A DNA stretch of 64,000 bases from Betaproteobacteria bacterium (GTDB taxonomy: Bacteria; Acidobacteriota; Terriglobia; Acidiferrales; UBA7541): positions 22,687-86,686 of the forward strand of contig CAJCHZ010000048.1 of NCBI GenBank assembly GCA_903970165.1, given 5' to 3'. Below, piece after piece: positions 35,234 to 45,882 of this stretch (position 1 is the first letter of the stretch; the number at the start of each line of letters is the position of its first letter). The notes under the pieces were generated by a model. That model was given only the letters and a program-made list of their open reading frames with translations, searched no databases and had not been told where the DNA came from. The translations under genes and the position numbers were made by a program.

Positions 35234-36052
35234 TTAGTGAGCCTGGGCCGATGAAACCACGACAGGCTGCACGGAATCCTGAATGGTGAGCATGTCGGTA
35301 CGCACTTTGTCCCATTCGAGCAGGTTCAGTCCGTAAGAAGAAAACAGCCGCCGGATGTGCACAGAGTCCCAGTTCAAAACTTTTTCAAGAATCGGAACAA
35401 GGACGCTCATGGCGTTATCGCTCAGCACGGTTCGCTTGGCGACGCGTGTGATGAACTTGGCTTCGGAGACAGCGATGGTGAGGCCGTCGTGTTGGTTGAC
35501 GTGCATCATGACGGGGAGATCGGAGCTGCCGTCGCCCATGTAAATGATGTGGTCATGGCTGATGCTGAGTTCGGCGCGGCGCTCTTCAAGCACGGTGATT
35601 TTGCCCCATCCCGCGGAAGCGCGAATGATGGATTCGACTTCACCAGTTCCCTCGTTGTACCGGAACTTTGTGCCGTAAATATTTTGCGGTGGCACGATAC
35701 CTTCGAGCGCGGACTGGATAATCTCCTGGGGCGCGGCGGAGATCACGTTGAAATGGAACTTGTAGCCGTCCGCAAGATTTTCTAGAGCCCGCGCTAGAAG
35801 CGCAACGTTGTGCTTAAGGCGAATGCGCTTGCCGGTTTCGTGAAGGTGCTCGCGGCGAACGCGGCGGAATTCCGGGTCGTGAAGAATCAGATAGCTCAGT
35901 TCCGCTCCTTGTTGAACGAGGTTCATCTCCGCAAGGCCCTTGACCTTGTCGTAGAACCCATGAAACCCGATTAGCTCGGAAAGGATGACCCCTGAATCGT
36001 TGAAGCTGAGGGTCTGGTCAAAATCGCTTGCCAACAAATACTGCTTTACCAT
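35234..36052 (-). CDS. HAD superfamily phosphatase, phosphoserine phosphatase-like
   Basis: A 272-aa haloacid dehalogenase-type hydrolase. Motif I is DFDQT with the Asp10 nucleophile and Asp12 acid/base; motif III is the [11 protein letters not shown]g-binding loop. The all-helical cap between them ([22 protein letters not shown]) matches the phosphoserine phosphatase group rather than sugar phosphatases. The natural substrate is unknown. Its 5' leader is unusually long and holds hairpins (see separate entry). Confidence 0.82.
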   Translation of the reverse strand: MVKQYLLASDFDQTLSFNDSGVILSELIGFHGFYDKVKGLAEMNLVQQGAELSYLILHDPEFRRVRREHLHETGKRIRLKHNVALLARALENLADGYKFHFNVISAAPQEIIQSALEGIVPPQNIYGTKFRYNEGTGEVESIIRASAGWGKITVLEERRAELSISHDHIIYMGDGSSDLPVMMHVNQHDGLTIAVSEAKFITRVAKRTVLSDNAMSVLVPILEKVLNWDSVHIRRLFSSYGLNLLEWDKVRTDMLTIQDSVQPVVVSSAQAH

Positions 36053-36411
36053 GTTCTAGTACTCCTTCTGCTTATGCCCGCTATCGGCGGGGTGGACTGC
36101 TCTCCGGCAGTCCCGGTACTACCTGCAACTACAACGATAGCTCTCTTCCCTTGGGTGCCCGCACGAATTATTTTGATGGGTGCTATGCGTTAAAGGCGTG
36201 AACGAATCATTATACCTCGATTAGATGTGTCCTGAGGTTAAAAGATACAAAGGAAAGGAGTTGGACGCTGGAAAGTGGGCGAAAAGCAGCAAGGCCCGTG
36301 TCTAGAGGGAGTTACCGACAGCGAAGGAAAAGTGAAAAAATTGCTGGAATCTATCGACGAGGGCTTGCTGGCAGGACCAGGCCTGGGGATCTCCTTCAGC
36401 CGGGAGGGCCC
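36053..36411 (-). promoter_or_regulatory. Long structured leader upstream of the HAD gene
   Basis: This 359-bp gap between two minus-strand genes holds no convincing ORF. A perfect minus-strand -10 (TATAAT, complement of 36209-36214) would give a leader of about 150 nt. Within the leader, GGACTGC (36094-36100) pairs perfectly with GCAGTCC (36107-36113), and CCCG (36077-36080) with CGGG (36088-36091). The rest shows nothing clear. The leader could be regulatory; no known riboswitch class is recognised. Confidence 0.4.
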
Positions 36412-37401
36412 CTAAAGACCCAAGGCTATCATTTTAGGCTCTTCGTAAACGTCGTCCTCGCCAGGGTAGCGGAGGCGGTCCTGGAAACGCCCGGATTCGG
36501 ACGCCAAGGCCCAGACCAGGCTTTCGCCGGCGGGGAGGGTCTTGGGTTGTAGGCGAAAGGCTTCGTCCTGGAAGGCCAGAGAGGCGTCGATCCATTGCCA
36601 GCCGGCGGTCTCAAAGGCAGCCATTACTTCGGGCAGGACCAGGGCGTTCAGGTCGTTGTAATGGACGAGGATGGTGTGGCGGATATCGCGGCCGAGGACG
36701 TCAATAGCGAGTTGGCGATAGAAGGAGGCTCGGTCAAGAAGATGTGCGATGAGGTAATCGCGATAGGGGCCGACGGGCGTCTTGGGTTGTTTGGCAAAGT
36801 GGTCGGCGAAGCGCTGGTTGACGTACCAATCGGAAGCGTCAATGGTCACGTACCCAACGCGGTAGCCATCCTCTTTCAGGAGGGAACGAAAGCGGTCGCG
36901 CTTGTCGGCGGTGTCGCCTTCTTTCAGGAATGGGTAACGGAAAAGTTGGGTGCGGTTGTGATAGGGCGCGATGATTTTTTCGTTTTTCAGGAAATCGACG
37001 GCGAAGTCAGCGTAGCTTGTGGGACCGCAATAGTTCAGGTGGGAGTAAGAGTGATTACAAATCAGGTGGCCAGATTGATCCCAGGCGGAGAGGAGTTTGG
37101 AGCCGTCATAATCGTCCACGCGCATGCCGCAAACGAAGAGAGCGGCTCTAACGTTTCGCGAATCGAGGGCTCTGAGGATGCGGGCGTTGGCGTCAGGCCA
37201 GCGAACCGTGGTGTCGAGTTTGGTGCGTGGGTCGTCCATCGTGAGAGCGAGTTGCGGTCGTGGGGCATTTGGGTCGCGCGGTGCGGCAGACTTTTGATTT
37301 TCGCTAAGTGCGAGCGCCTGGACGCCGTTTGTGAAGAACGGAGCGCAGCTGGCGGCGGAAGCGGTTTTCAGTGCAGAGGAGAGGAATCTGCGACGGTTCA
37401 T
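36412..37401 (-). CDS. Polysaccharide deacetylase (NodB-type), Tat-like signal
   Basis: A 329-aa carbohydrate esterase family 4 protein that removes acetyl groups from a glycan. Motif 1 is TMDDP (catalytic base Asp and metal Asp), motif 2 NHSYSH (HxxxH metal ligands), motif 3 FRYPFLKEGD. The N-terminus MNRRRFLSSALK fits a twin-arginine signal (R-R-x-F-L), so it may be folded before export. It starts nine bases after the decaheme/LVIVD gene and probably ends that operon, hinting at an extracellular matrix role. Confidence 0.85.
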   Translation of the reverse strand: MNRRRFLSSALKTASAASCAPFFTNGVQALALSENQKSAAPRDPNAPRPQLALTMDDPRTKLDTTVRWPDANARILRALDSRNVRAALFVCGMRVDDYDGSKLLSAWDQSGHLICNHSYSHLNYCGPTSYADFAVDFLKNEKIIAPYHNRTQLFRYPFLKEGDTADKRDRFRSLLKEDGYRVGYVTIDASDWYVNQRFADHFAKQPKTPVGPYRDYLIAHLLDRASFYRQLAIDVLGRDIRHTILVHYNDLNALVLPEVMAAFETAGWQWIDASLAFQDEAFRLQPKTLPAGESLVWALASESGRFQDRLRYPGEDDVYEEPKMIALGL

Positions 37402-37410
37402 GTTGTTACC

Positions 37411-40400
37411 TCAGAAAAGAGAATTCAGCCAATCGCGGGCACGACTGAAAAATGCACTTGAAGAAGAAGGAATGGTTTGCGTGCGCCCAGAGGTGTCATC
37501 CGTTTCGGTAACGGAGTAGAACGCGCCATTGCTCGAGTGTATGTAGAGCCGCTGCATCTCGGCGCGGTTCAGCGGGCGCGCGCCCCGGCGGCCGAAGACG
37601 GCGAGTTGGTTCCCTGATTCGTCCACGGCGCGGTCGCGGTCGATGCCTTTGGAGATGGCGAGCGCGGGGCCGCGCGTATGCGCAGTGGCGATTAGTTTAG
37701 GGGTTGGCCGCGGGCTGAAGCCGGAGAAGTGAGCTGGATCATCCCATGGAGAAACGATTTGCAGGACGCGCAGCCCGTTCTTGCCGTCGGCCACAAATGC
37801 AAATGCGCTTCCCGCGACCATGCCGATCTTGATGTCATTGGTATCGTTAATGGCGCCGTCCGCGTTGTAGTGCTGCTCGAGGCGCGGTTGCTCCGGATTT
37901 TCAACGTCAACAATGGCGATGCCGGATTTGCCCTGCGCAACGTAAGCATAGGTGCGCGCCACATACACATTTCGCGAGTCTTCCAGCGCGACTTGGCTCT
38001 TCTCCATGAACTTCGGGTGCGCCAGATCAGTTACGTCCAGAGTTTTTAGTCCATCGCGGTCCACTACAAATGCGTAACGGAATTGAACCGCGATGCCGCG
38101 AGGATTGTCGAGGCTTGGGGCACCCAGGGTGGCGGTGATGCGAGGGGAGAGTGGGTTGTCCAGGTCGACGACGATTAGGGCTTTGTCGGTGAGGACGTAG
38201 GCGTAGGTTCCGGCGATCACGATTCTGTGCGCGCCTGTCAGAACACCATTAGGATTGAACGCCAGCGCGCGCTTCAGAAAATTGTTCGCAGGATTCCCGT
38301 CGAGCAGTGTGCCTACGCCAGGGCTTTTGGATTTTAGATCGGGATTGCCGATGACCACGAGTCCTTCCTGCGCGTCGGCAACGTAGAGGAACCCGTAGAG
38401 AAGATGGATTGGCTGCTCTTCATTTTCAGGAAGTTGCTGCCGCAACGGATCAACGCCCAGTGTCGTTGGCGTCGCGACGGCAACCGCGTCTTTCGTTGGA
38501 ACGAAGAAGCGCTGGCCGATGGGAGAAACCGGCGCAGTGATCATGCGCTCGGAAAAACCCTTATTATCTATGTTCGCGATGTCATAGATGCGAAGGCCGC
38601 TGCTGCCCGTTGCCGCGTAGGCATATTCGCCGCGCGCCTGGATATCGAGAACATCACCTTCGTGCCGCGCCGCCGCTTGAAGTACGCGATGATCGCGCTC
38701 GAATTTTTTGTAGTCGTCGGGATAGGCAATGCGCTGTAGGTCGCTGCCGTAGATGGCTTCGGGCTCGTCATGCTCGGCGACCGCGACGGCTTCAAATCCT
38801 TTTTTGCCTGTGGCCACATAAACATAGCGGCCCATGAAATTCATGAAGTTTGTACCCTGCAGCAAAAGCTGCGCCATCCACGCATTGTTGTCGTTGGCGG
38901 CGGACACGTGGCAGTCGCTGCATTGTTTGGTTTCTTTGGCGCGGACGGTGTGTGGGACGAACGTGCTGAAGGCTTCGCCGGAAAATCCTGGCGCTGAAAT
39001 CGTTTGCTGCGTGTAGTAGAGCCACTCGCGGTTCGCATTTTGCGAACTGACGAGAATGGCGCACGAGGAGCGGGCTGGAGCAATGCGATGGCCCGTCACC
39101 GTGCCATCCACGCCCAGCATATAAATGTCGTCGCGAAGGACCTGAAAGTTGTAGCTGGTGTAGTTGCGCGTAGTGAGGCCCTCATTATGCAGCATGGGCT
39201 TGCGCGCGTTGGCCGTCATTTGCAGGTGGCAGCCGAAGCAGGTCGGCGTCCACGAAGTATGGCAGGAGTAGCAGGTCATACTGGAATTGGCGTGGGCGAG
39301 GTGTTCGTCGTCTTGCGGCATTTGTTGCGCGACGCTACCGTCTCTGGTCATTAATTTGGCGCGGAAAGATTTGCTATTGAAATGTATATTGCCGGGAGTA
39401 ATGGAATCTGCCGTCTGCACGATCTCCCACTCTTTATTTTGCTCCGACATCGAGCGTTGAATGACGGCGCCACCGGCGCGCCATTCGAATCGGCGCAGGC
39501 CCCAGGGAGTGCGAAGCGCGTCGAGATGCCGGCCACCATCCGGAGCGGCCGGACCTGAAGTGATAAGCGTAGCTTTGCTGCGAATCGTGCCGTGGCAATC
39601 AATGCAGTCGATTTCCACTGCGGCGCGTGGCTCGCCGTAAATTTTTCCGTTGCCGTGATTGTCTTGCTCGAAGTGGCAGTCGTTGCACTGCATTCCTTTT
39701 TCAAGGTGAATATCCGCAAGGTGAACCGCTTTGCCAAAGCGGTTTGGATCATCAAACGGGATTTGCTGGCCGTCTTTATCGAGCCAGTTGCCTTTGCGGT
39801 CGTGGTTGAAGACGCTGCGGAAGACCCAGCCGTGGCCGTGAAAATCGGCGAATTGCGTCGTTTTCAATTTGGCATTGAATTCGGGGCTGCCCAGATTGTT
39901 CAGAAATTTGTCGTCGCTCCAAAGGCCGCGGGCGGCAGCCGCTTCCGGGTTGCGCAAAAAAGATTGATAGCGCTGCTCATCGGTCAGCTTGTGTTGCTGT
40001 CGTGGATACATTTTGTCGCCATCGATTTCATTGTCCCACCAGGTCAGCCCGAAATACGTGGTGAGCATGTTCGTGCCGGGATGGATGTGGCAGACCATGC
40101 ATTGGCTCGAAGGAATGGAGCGCGTAAAGACGTGCTTGATGGGATGTCCGGGCTCATCCTTGGGAATGGTGGGATCGTTCGAAGAGCTGAAACCGGAGTG
40201 TCCGAACTGCGCGTAGCTGCCGGCATGCGATGAATCGCGATCGTTTGCGTAGATCACATGGCACGAAGTGCAGCCGCTACCGCGATAGTCGCCAGGATGG
40301 TCGTTCGTGCCAGGCAGCGAGAGGATCGGATCGACCAGACGAGTCTTCTGTAAGCCGAGAAAGACCGGGTCGGTGCGCAGCTCGGTTCCCAAGCCGCGGT

Positions 40401-41238
40401 CGCTGAGCTTGTCGTCAGGCTTGCCGGGATCCTCTTCGCGATTCGGATTGCCTAGTTCGGCTTTCTTCTCGCCCCCTCGCTCGAAAACGCGAAGGACGTT
40501 TCCGGGCTGAGAAATTTCCCAACGCAACAGCGGATCGAGTTCAGGGAGCACGCCTTTGTTCCGAGTTTCTTCTGGAGTTGGTGCCGGAAACGTTTTGATG
40601 GACTGCGGCCTGCCTTCGCGATCATAGCTTTCGCCGAAATGAGTGTTTTTTGTGGGATAGCCGCCGTTGTTGTAGAGCGCTGCGCCCCACAGAAGGCCAG
40701 TGTGCGTCATCATGCTGGTCGAAGAAGCACGAACTTCTTTTGCGTGGCAGCCCTCTGCACCGCATGTTTCCGGGGCGACCCGTAGGTCGCCTGGATTCAC
40801 GAACTTTACGTATTCGGCGGATTCTTTGAGCCATTTTGTAAACGTGCGTTCAGGCAATGCGGAACGGTTTTTGAAACTCGCGTCACGCGGCTGAACGTGA
40901 GCTTTTTCTTTGGCTGCTTTGTACTCGGGCGAGTTCGCAGCGAAGCCTCCGGAAACTGTGACGGAAGAATTGCCGCCGTGGCAATCGGTACAGCCTAGGA
41001 AAACCGTTTTTGTCGGGTGCATCGTTGGCTCGTCCGTCACGCTGTGGCAGGAGATGCAGCCGGACGATTTGCGATCAGCTTCTTCGTGCGACTGGGCACG
41101 GACGGGCGCCGTGTCTTGCTTTGCACGAAGATTTGAGGCCGGAGCAACAGAAAAGACGAAAGCAAAAGATAACGCGGAGACGCAGAGTAGGCACAGATTT
41201 CGCGGAGAGATATGGTTGGTTTTGCCCACGCCAGTCAT
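37411..41238 (-). CDS. Decaheme cytochrome c with C-terminal LVIVD beta-propeller
   Basis: A 1275-aa exported cytochrome. After a signal peptide come heme sites CISCH, CTDCH, CGAEGCH (CX4CH), CTSCH, CMVCH, CNDCH, CIDCH, CYSCH, CFGCH and CSDCH, ten in about 800 residues. From about residue 830 the sequence changes to LVIVD-type repeats ([51 protein letters not shown]), which should fold as a beta-propeller for surface or partner binding. It is encoded 13 bp after an outer-membrane barrel gene. That pairing suggests a porin-cytochrome electron conduit or a cell-surface oxidoreductase. Confidence 0.88.
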   Translation of the reverse strand: MTGVGKTNHISPRNLCLLCVSALSFAFVFSVAPASNLRAKQDTAPVRAQSHEEADRKSSGCISCHSVTDEPTMHPTKTVFLGCTDCHGGNSSVTVSGGFAANSPEYKAAKEKAHVQPRDASFKNRSALPERTFTKWLKESAEYVKFVNPGDLRVAPETCGAEGCHAKEVRASSTSMMTHTGLLWGAALYNNGGYPTKNTHFGESYDREGRPQSIKTFPAPTPEETRNKGVLPELDPLLRWEISQPGNVLRVFERGGEKKAELGNPNREEDPGKPDDKLSDRGLGTELRTDPVFLGLQKTRLVDPILSLPGTNDHPGDYRGSGCTSCHVIYANDRDSSHAGSYAQFGHSGFSSSNDPTIPKDEPGHPIKHVFTRSIPSSQCMVCHIHPGTNMLTTYFGLTWWDNEIDGDKMYPRQQHKLTDEQRYQSFLRNPEAAAARGLWSDDKFLNNLGSPEFNAKLKTTQFADFHGHGWVFRSVFNHDRKGNWLDKDGQQIPFDDPNRFGKAVHLADIHLEKGMQCNDCHFEQDNHGNGKIYGEPRAAVEIDCIDCHGTIRSKATLITSGPAAPDGGRHLDALRTPWGLRRFEWRAGGAVIQRSMSEQNKEWEIVQTADSITPGNIHFNSKSFRAKLMTRDGSVAQQMPQDDEHLAHANSSMTCYSCHTSWTPTCFGCHLQMTANARKPMLHNEGLTTRNYTSYNFQVLRDDIYMLGVDGTVTGHRIAPARSSCAILVSSQNANREWLYYTQQTISAPGFSGEAFSTFVPHTVRAKETKQCSDCHVSAANDNNAWMAQLLLQGTNFMNFMGRYVYVATGKKGFEAVAVAEHDEPEAIYGSDLQRIAYPDDYKKFERDHRVLQAAARHEGDVLDIQARGEYAYAATGSSGLRIYDIANIDNKGFSERMITAPVSPIGQRFFVPTKDAVAVATPTTLGVDPLRQQLPENEEQPIHLLYGFLYVADAQEGLVVIGNPDLKSKSPGVGTLLDGNPANNFLKRALAFNPNGVLTGAHRIVIAGTYAYVLTDKALIVVDLDNPLSPRITATLGAPSLDNPRGIAVQFRYAFVVDRDGLKTLDVTDLAHPKFMEKSQVALEDSRNVYVARTYAYVAQGKSGIAIVDVENPEQPRLEQHYNADGAINDTNDIKIGMVAGSAFAFVADGKNGLRVLQIVSPWDDPAHFSGFSPRPTPKLIATAHTRGPALAISKGIDRDRAVDESGNQLAVFGRRGARPLNRAEMQRLYIHSSNGAFYSVTETDDTSGRTQTIPSSSSAFFSRARDWLNSLF

Positions 41239-41251
41239 TCGATGCGTTCTC

Positions 41252-43528
41252 TCAAAAAGTAAACTTCATGACTCCAAAAAGCGAGAAAAGCGTTCGGCTC
41301 GTGTAGATATCTTTGAACCCGTCGCCGGGCTGCAAAGCGGATGCGCCGCCGGTCAACACGATGTTTTCCGATAGCGGCGGACGGTAAGTTACGCCGATAC
41401 CAAAATCTTCGCCGATGCTGTGGCGGATTGGCGATTCAAACAAAACGTATTCAAGTGGCTCGGTGCGTTCGAAGCGCAGATAGTTGAAATTGGCAAAGCC
41501 CTTGAGTTTTGGCGTTATGTCAAAATCCGCGCCCGCGTTGGCGATGAAAATGCCCGGATTGACGAAATTGGCTTGGCCCTCTTCTTTGCTGGAGCGCAGC
41601 GACGGAATCAAGCTGCCGTCGGTCGTTAGCTGAACGCCCGAGCCGAGAAGACGAATGTCTTCGCGATTCCAAAAGCTGAAGATGCCTCCCGCGAAATTCG
41701 GGAGATCGTCGATGGCATCGAATCCGCGCGCGCGACCGTCGCGCGGGTTTGCATCGCCTGAAGTGTAGAACGTGGAAACGCGGTAGCGGATCCAGTCACG
41801 GTCGTAGGAGAGCTCGGCGGCAGCCATCTGTGCGTTGACGGTGACGGCCCTTCCTGCGATTGGATTGAACGTGTCCTCTCCAACCGCCTGATAAAAAGCG
41901 TGCGTGAGATTGAGGCGCCTGATATGGCCGCTGCCGAGCCAGCCGAAATAGCCGACGCGAATGCCATGCTCCAGCGGTCCTCCTCCTGGGCCCTGACTGA
42001 TAACGTTGCCGATGGGCGCGGGGCGAACCAGGAAGCCGTTGTCATCATAGTGGACGCTCGGATCGTCTTTATTCCACGCGCCGACAAATTCCGCGGTATA
42101 TCCGGGGAATAAAAAGTCCTGAATGTAGGCATTTGCCAGCACAACTTGCTGGTGGCGCCGGTTGAAGGTGTTGAGGCCGCTGTTGGTGTTCTTCTCGAGC
42201 ATCTGAAAATAAACGGCGTTGTATTCGATGCGGTCGCTGTTCCAGTCCCCGAAGATGCGCAGGCCGGGCTGCTCATCCACAAGAAGAAAGCCGCGAAAGT
42301 CGGCATTGAACTGCTGAATGCCGGCTCGGGCGGAAATGAAATCGTAGTTGTCGCTGAGGTCGTGCAGCTTTACTTCGGCAAAGGCTTCTTGAAAACCAAG
42401 ATGATCGTCGAAGCGATTCGTGCCGGCGCGCACGTTGGGGCTGACAATGCCCAGCTCTCGAACATCAAGGTCGTTAAGGCTCAGCTCCGGCGTGAGGCGA
42501 ATGCGCCAGTCCACAGGTTTGAAAGAGGCATCGCCATGAAACAGGTCAAAGCTGAAGCGCAAAGTCTGATCGACAAACGCTTGTTCCCCGCGGCCAAAGA
42601 AAGCGGAACTGCCAGGCTCCGCGGCGCTCACACCGCCCGGCGAAGGAACACGCCGGCCATCGAAAAATGTTTCCGACGAGGCCGTGATGTTCAAGAAGAT
42701 TTGCTGGCCGAACACTTCCGGCCAGATAGGCTCGTCGCCTTTGAGCCGATTGCGATTGAAAGGGTCGTACCAGTGCGGCTTGCTGTAGGGATATTCGCCC
42801 CTTTGCGAGTAGCGGCGATAGTCAGGCTGGTTAAGCGCCCAGCGATTGGGCACCACATTGTAGATATCGGCCACGGGAGGCAAATACTCGGGCGCGAGCT
42901 CTGCAATGTAGCTGGGATCGGAGTCCAGCCGGTGTCGAAGTTCCCGATACGTGCCGAGCGGCGGGGCCGATCCGGGCGGCGCTGCGGGACCTAGCTCAGG
43001 AAGGCGCGGCAGGCGCGAGCGAAACTCGGCGCTGCCGATTCGTACCAATGAAATCTCGAGCGTTGTGACCTCATTGGCATTTAGCGCAAGGTCAGGTATT
43101 GCGAAGGCGGCGTAGCCCTCCGCCTCCACGCGAATTTCGTAATGGCCTGGGGCCAGAAGAAGGATGCGGAAGACGCCCTCTCCAGAGGAAGCCGCGCGCA
43201 CAATTTGCCCGGTCTGCAAATGGCGAAGCGTCAGCTGGGCTCCTGCAACTGGCCGGGTTTCGCTAGGCGAAATTATTTCGCGAAGCACGCCATCGAGGAC
43301 CGTGGTCGTCAGCGCCTGTTGCCGTGGAATGCGCTGAAGCGTTCCCGCTTCAGTGGATTTCTGGACCGTAGCCTGCGCATCGGGCGCGGATTGCTTTTCT
43401 GCTGAAGCTGGGGCAGCTTGCTCGTCGCTGCGAGCGTTTCCGGTCATCCAAAAAATAAGCACCGCCACGGTACAGAAGCGTTCCACCCAACGAGCGATTC
43501 GAGAGGTTCGCGAAGTGAGAAAGAGCAT
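41252..43528 (-). CDS. Outer-membrane beta-barrel with carboxypeptidase-regulatory-like N-domain
   Basis: About 758 aa from ATG 43528 (a GTG at 43555 would add nine residues). A signal peptide with [13 protein letters not shown] precedes a low-complexity linker. Residues about 80-160 form a carboxypeptidase-regulatory-like domain ([36 protein letters not shown]). The remaining 550 residues have alternating aromatic and polar strands ending in [12 protein letters not shown], a terminal Phe typical of outer-membrane barrels. There is no TonB plug or TonB box. With the adjacent decaheme it may make a trans-outer-membrane electron or substrate channel. Confidence 0.78.
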   Translation of the reverse strand: MLFLTSRTSRIARWVERFCTVAVLIFWMTGNARSDEQAAPASAEKQSAPDAQATVQKSTEAGTLQRIPRQQALTTTVLDGVLREIISPSETRPVAGAQLTLRHLQTGQIVRAASSGEGVFRILLLAPGHYEIRVEAEGYAAFAIPDLALNANEVTTLEISLVRIGSAEFRSRLPRLPELGPAAPPGSAPPLGTYRELRHRLDSDPSYIAELAPEYLPPVADIYNVVPNRWALNQPDYRRYSQRGEYPYSKPHWYDPFNRNRLKGDEPIWPEVFGQQIFLNITASSETFFDGRRVPSPGGVSAAEPGSSAFFGRGEQAFVDQTLRFSFDLFHGDASFKPVDWRIRLTPELSLNDLDVRELGIVSPNVRAGTNRFDDHLGFQEAFAEVKLHDLSDNYDFISARAGIQQFNADFRGFLLVDEQPGLRIFGDWNSDRIEYNAVYFQMLEKNTNSGLNTFNRRHQQVVLANAYIQDFLFPGYTAEFVGAWNKDDPSVHYDDNGFLVRPAPIGNVISQGPGGGPLEHGIRVGYFGWLGSGHIRRLNLTHAFYQAVGEDTFNPIAGRAVTVNAQMAAAELSYDRDWIRYRVSTFYTSGDANPRDGRARGFDAIDDLPNFAGGIFSFWNREDIRLLGSGVQLTTDGSLIPSLRSSKEEGQANFVNPGIFIANAGADFDITPKLKGFANFNYLRFERTEPLEYVLFESPIRHSIGEDFGIGVTYRPPLSENIVLTGGASALQPGDGFKDIYTSRTLFSLFGVMKFTF

Positions 43529-43744
43529 GCCTTCGGCCTGAGAGGATATCCGCACGAAAAAGGGATCGTGTTCTAGCTAACAATATCGGGGCACGACGGG
43601 CAATCCATTTCCGCGAGAGGTGAACACAAGCGATAACAGTTCGTGTGCGGGGGCTTTGCGCGTAGGCGTTCACCGATAGGAATCGCTCGGCCCGTCAAGG
43701 ATTGAGGTGCGCGGAGCCGCGTGTTACTAAGGAAGATACCTTTC

Positions 43745-45376
43745 ATGGACAGGGAACATCAGCTTCGGAAGCCGGTTTTTGCGCGCAGCGCGTTGAAGCG
43801 GCGCCAAAGGGTTCTCGCCTTGGGCATACTGCTGGCCCTGGGAGTTGCTGGGGCGCTGGTGTTGATCCTGATCGGCTGCGGCGGCGACAACAGCAGCACT
43901 CCCTCCACGACCGTTCCGATTGCCCCAGTGCAGCCTCTGCAGATTGCTGACGTGCAGAACATCGTGCAAGCCGCGGTGAATTCCGCAAACGTGGACATGG
44001 TGGTAGCAGTAGTGGATCGTGCCGGGTTTGTGCTGGGCGTGTTCCGCACGCAAAACGCGCCGGCAACGGCAATTGGAAATTTTGGACAGGCGCTGGATGC
44101 GAATGACGTGGCTCTGGCACTTGCCCGGACCGGTGCGTTTTTCAGCAACGACCAGGCGCCGCTGTCTTCGCGCACGGTGCGTTTCATCAGTGGAATTCAT
44201 TTCCCGCCTGGCGTGACGAATCAGCCTCCAGCCGATCTCTATGGAATCGAGAACACGAATCGCGGGTGTACGTTGGTTAGCGGCGCGACATTCCAGAGCC
44301 AAATCCCGCCATCGCTCGCGCTTGGCGGAGGTTTTGGACCTGGCGTTATGACGGGCAAGGCTGATGCGATGGACTCGAATCCGTTGGCCGTAAATCCGGG
44401 CGGCGTGCCGATTTTTTATCAGAATGTGGTCGTCGGCGGGATGGGGGTGGTGACCTCTTCGAGCAATTTGAACTTGGCGGAATACGTGGCCTTCGCCGGT
44501 TCCTCAACGCAGCGCACTGGGCCTGGCGATTCGTTCGGCCCGACGCCCGCCGCGCCAGGCGTTGTTTTCATCGGCGGTATTGCCCTTCCTTTTGTAACGC
44601 AAACTTCGTTGCCTGACGGTGTCTCCGCTGGACCGGTTGCCGGGACTGGATCCTATGTCGTTGCGCCAGCGAACAGCGCGGGACAACCGCCCGATGGCGA
44701 CTTGATTGCGCCCGCAGCCGGACCTCTCGGTGGACTGAGCGCGACGGATGTTCAAACCATTCTGAGCAACGCAGAAGCGACGGCCAACACGACTCGCGCC
44801 GCGATTCGATTGCCGATTGGCTCGCGAGCGCGGATGGCCATTGCGGTTGCCGATCTCGACGGCACGATCATTGGTTTGCGCCGCATGCAGGATTCCACTG
44901 TGTTCAGTATTGACGTGGCTGCCAGCAAAGCCCGCAACATGGTGTATTTCAATAGTTCCTCGCGTACCGCTGCAGATTTGAACCAGGTGCCGATGGGCAA
45001 AGCTGTCACGAACCGCACGATCAGCTTTGGCGCCCAGCCTTTTTTCCCTCCTGGAATTGATGGCACAGCTCCCGGGCCGTTCTTCAACATTTTCCTTCAG
45101 GATCTGGCGAACCCCTGCACGCAGGGCATGCAAGCCGGAGCGCCCAACGTGAACAAAAGCGGTATCGTATTTTTTCCAGGAAGCACAGGATTGTTTAGGA
45201 ATGGCGTCCTGGTCGGTGGCCTGGGTGTCAGCGGAGACGGCGTGGATCAAGACGACTATGTAACGAACGGCGGAGCGGCCGGATTTGAAGCGCCGGCGAA
45301 TATCCGCGCGGATCAAATTCTGATTAACGACGTGCGGCTTCCATACTTCAAATTTCCGCGCAATCCAACGGACTAA
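43745..45376 (+). CDS. Lipoprotein with two HbpS/GlcG-like domains
   Basis: A 543-aa predicted lipoprotein: a hydrophobic N-terminus ending in LILIGCGG, with Cys in a lipobox-like context. Two copies of a GlcG/HbpS (DUF336)-type fold follow, at about residues 65-130 (IADVQNIVQAAV, VVAVVDRAGFVLGVFR) and about 330-400 (ATDVQTILSNAEATA, IAVADLDGTIIGLRRMQD). Single-domain relatives bind heme or act as redox sensors. ATG 43745 is preferred over 43721. It diverges from the barrel/decaheme operon, so a role in heme or redox handling at the envelope is plausible but unproven. Confidence 0.72.
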   Translation: MDREHQLRKPVFARSALKRRQRVLALGILLALGVAGALVLILIGCGGDNSSTPSTTVPIAPVQPLQIADVQNIVQAAVNSANVDMVVAVVDRAGFVLGVFRTQNAPATAIGNFGQALDANDVALALARTGAFFSNDQAPLSSRTVRFISGIHFPPGVTNQPPADLYGIENTNRGCTLVSGATFQSQIPPSLALGGGFGPGVMTGKADAMDSNPLAVNPGGVPIFYQNVVVGGMGVVTSSSNLNLAEYVAFAGSSTQRTGPGDSFGPTPAAPGVVFIGGIALPFVTQTSLPDGVSAGPVAGTGSYVVAPANSAGQPPDGDLIAPAAGPLGGLSATDVQTILSNAEATANTTRAAIRLPIGSRARMAIAVADLDGTIIGLRRMQDSTVFSIDVAASKARNMVYFNSSSRTAADLNQVPMGKAVTNRTISFGAQPFFPPGIDGTAPGPFFNIFLQDLANPCTQGMQAGAPNVNKSGIVFFPGSTGLFRNGVLVGGLGVSGDGVDQDDYVTNGGAAGFEAPANIRADQILINDVRLPYFKFPRNPTD

Positions 45377-45382
45377 GCGCAG

Positions 45383-45691
45383 CTATTTGCGGGCCTTTGC
45401 GGCCTTCGCCGATTTTTTCCCACCTGCAATTCGCGCAAGCTCGCGAGAATACTGCTCGATTGTTTCCGGCAGGCAACGGCTGTAGACAAACTGGCCTTCG
45501 CGCTGGCATGCAATCAGTCCCGCCTCATTCAGAACCTTAAGATGATGGGAGACGGTTGCCGGCGTGACCCCCTTCATCGAAACAATCTCGCCGCAGTTCA
45601 TCCGTTGGTTCGCGGATATCTCTTCAAAAATCACGAGACGAGTCTCGTCCGCTAAAGCTCTCGATATTTTCTCAACTTGAGAACGGTCCAT
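45383..45691 (-). CDS. ArsR-family transcriptional regulator
   Basis: A 102-aa winged-helix regulator. The wHTH spans ISRALADETRLVIFEEI to VTPATVSHHLKVLNEAGLI, and the wing is GQFVYSRCL. A single Cys in NCGEIV does not form the metal-binding ELCVC motif, so it may respond to something other than arsenite. It is divergent from the SDR gene, with an inverted repeat in between. Confidence 0.88.
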   Translation of the reverse strand: MDRSQVEKISRALADETRLVIFEEISANQRMNCGEIVSMKGVTPATVSHHLKVLNEAGLIACQREGQFVYSRCLPETIEQYSRELARIAGGKKSAKAAKARK

Positions 45692-45785
45692 AAGTTCCTA
45701 CGCAGTCTATATCAGAGATTGGGGCAGCCTGCCAGAACACCTGCAACTCCCTGCAACCTCACCCAGATTTGATGCAACTTTCCAT

Positions 45786-45801
45786 TTAGACGTTCATCTA
45801 A
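45786..45801. promoter_or_regulatory. Candidate ArsR operator
   Basis: TTAGACGTTCATCTAA is an inverted repeat with 5-bp perfect arms and a 6-bp centre in the ArsR/SDR intergenic region. The size and A/T-rich arms are typical of ArsR-type operators, so it may control both genes. Confidence 0.5.
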
Positions 45802-45882
45802 GTATCGAAGCTTAGGGAAGAGCGAAGGCAGCAAGCCTCCCGCTCGGGTTTAAGGAACGAATCGAAAGATCTGGAGGAAATC

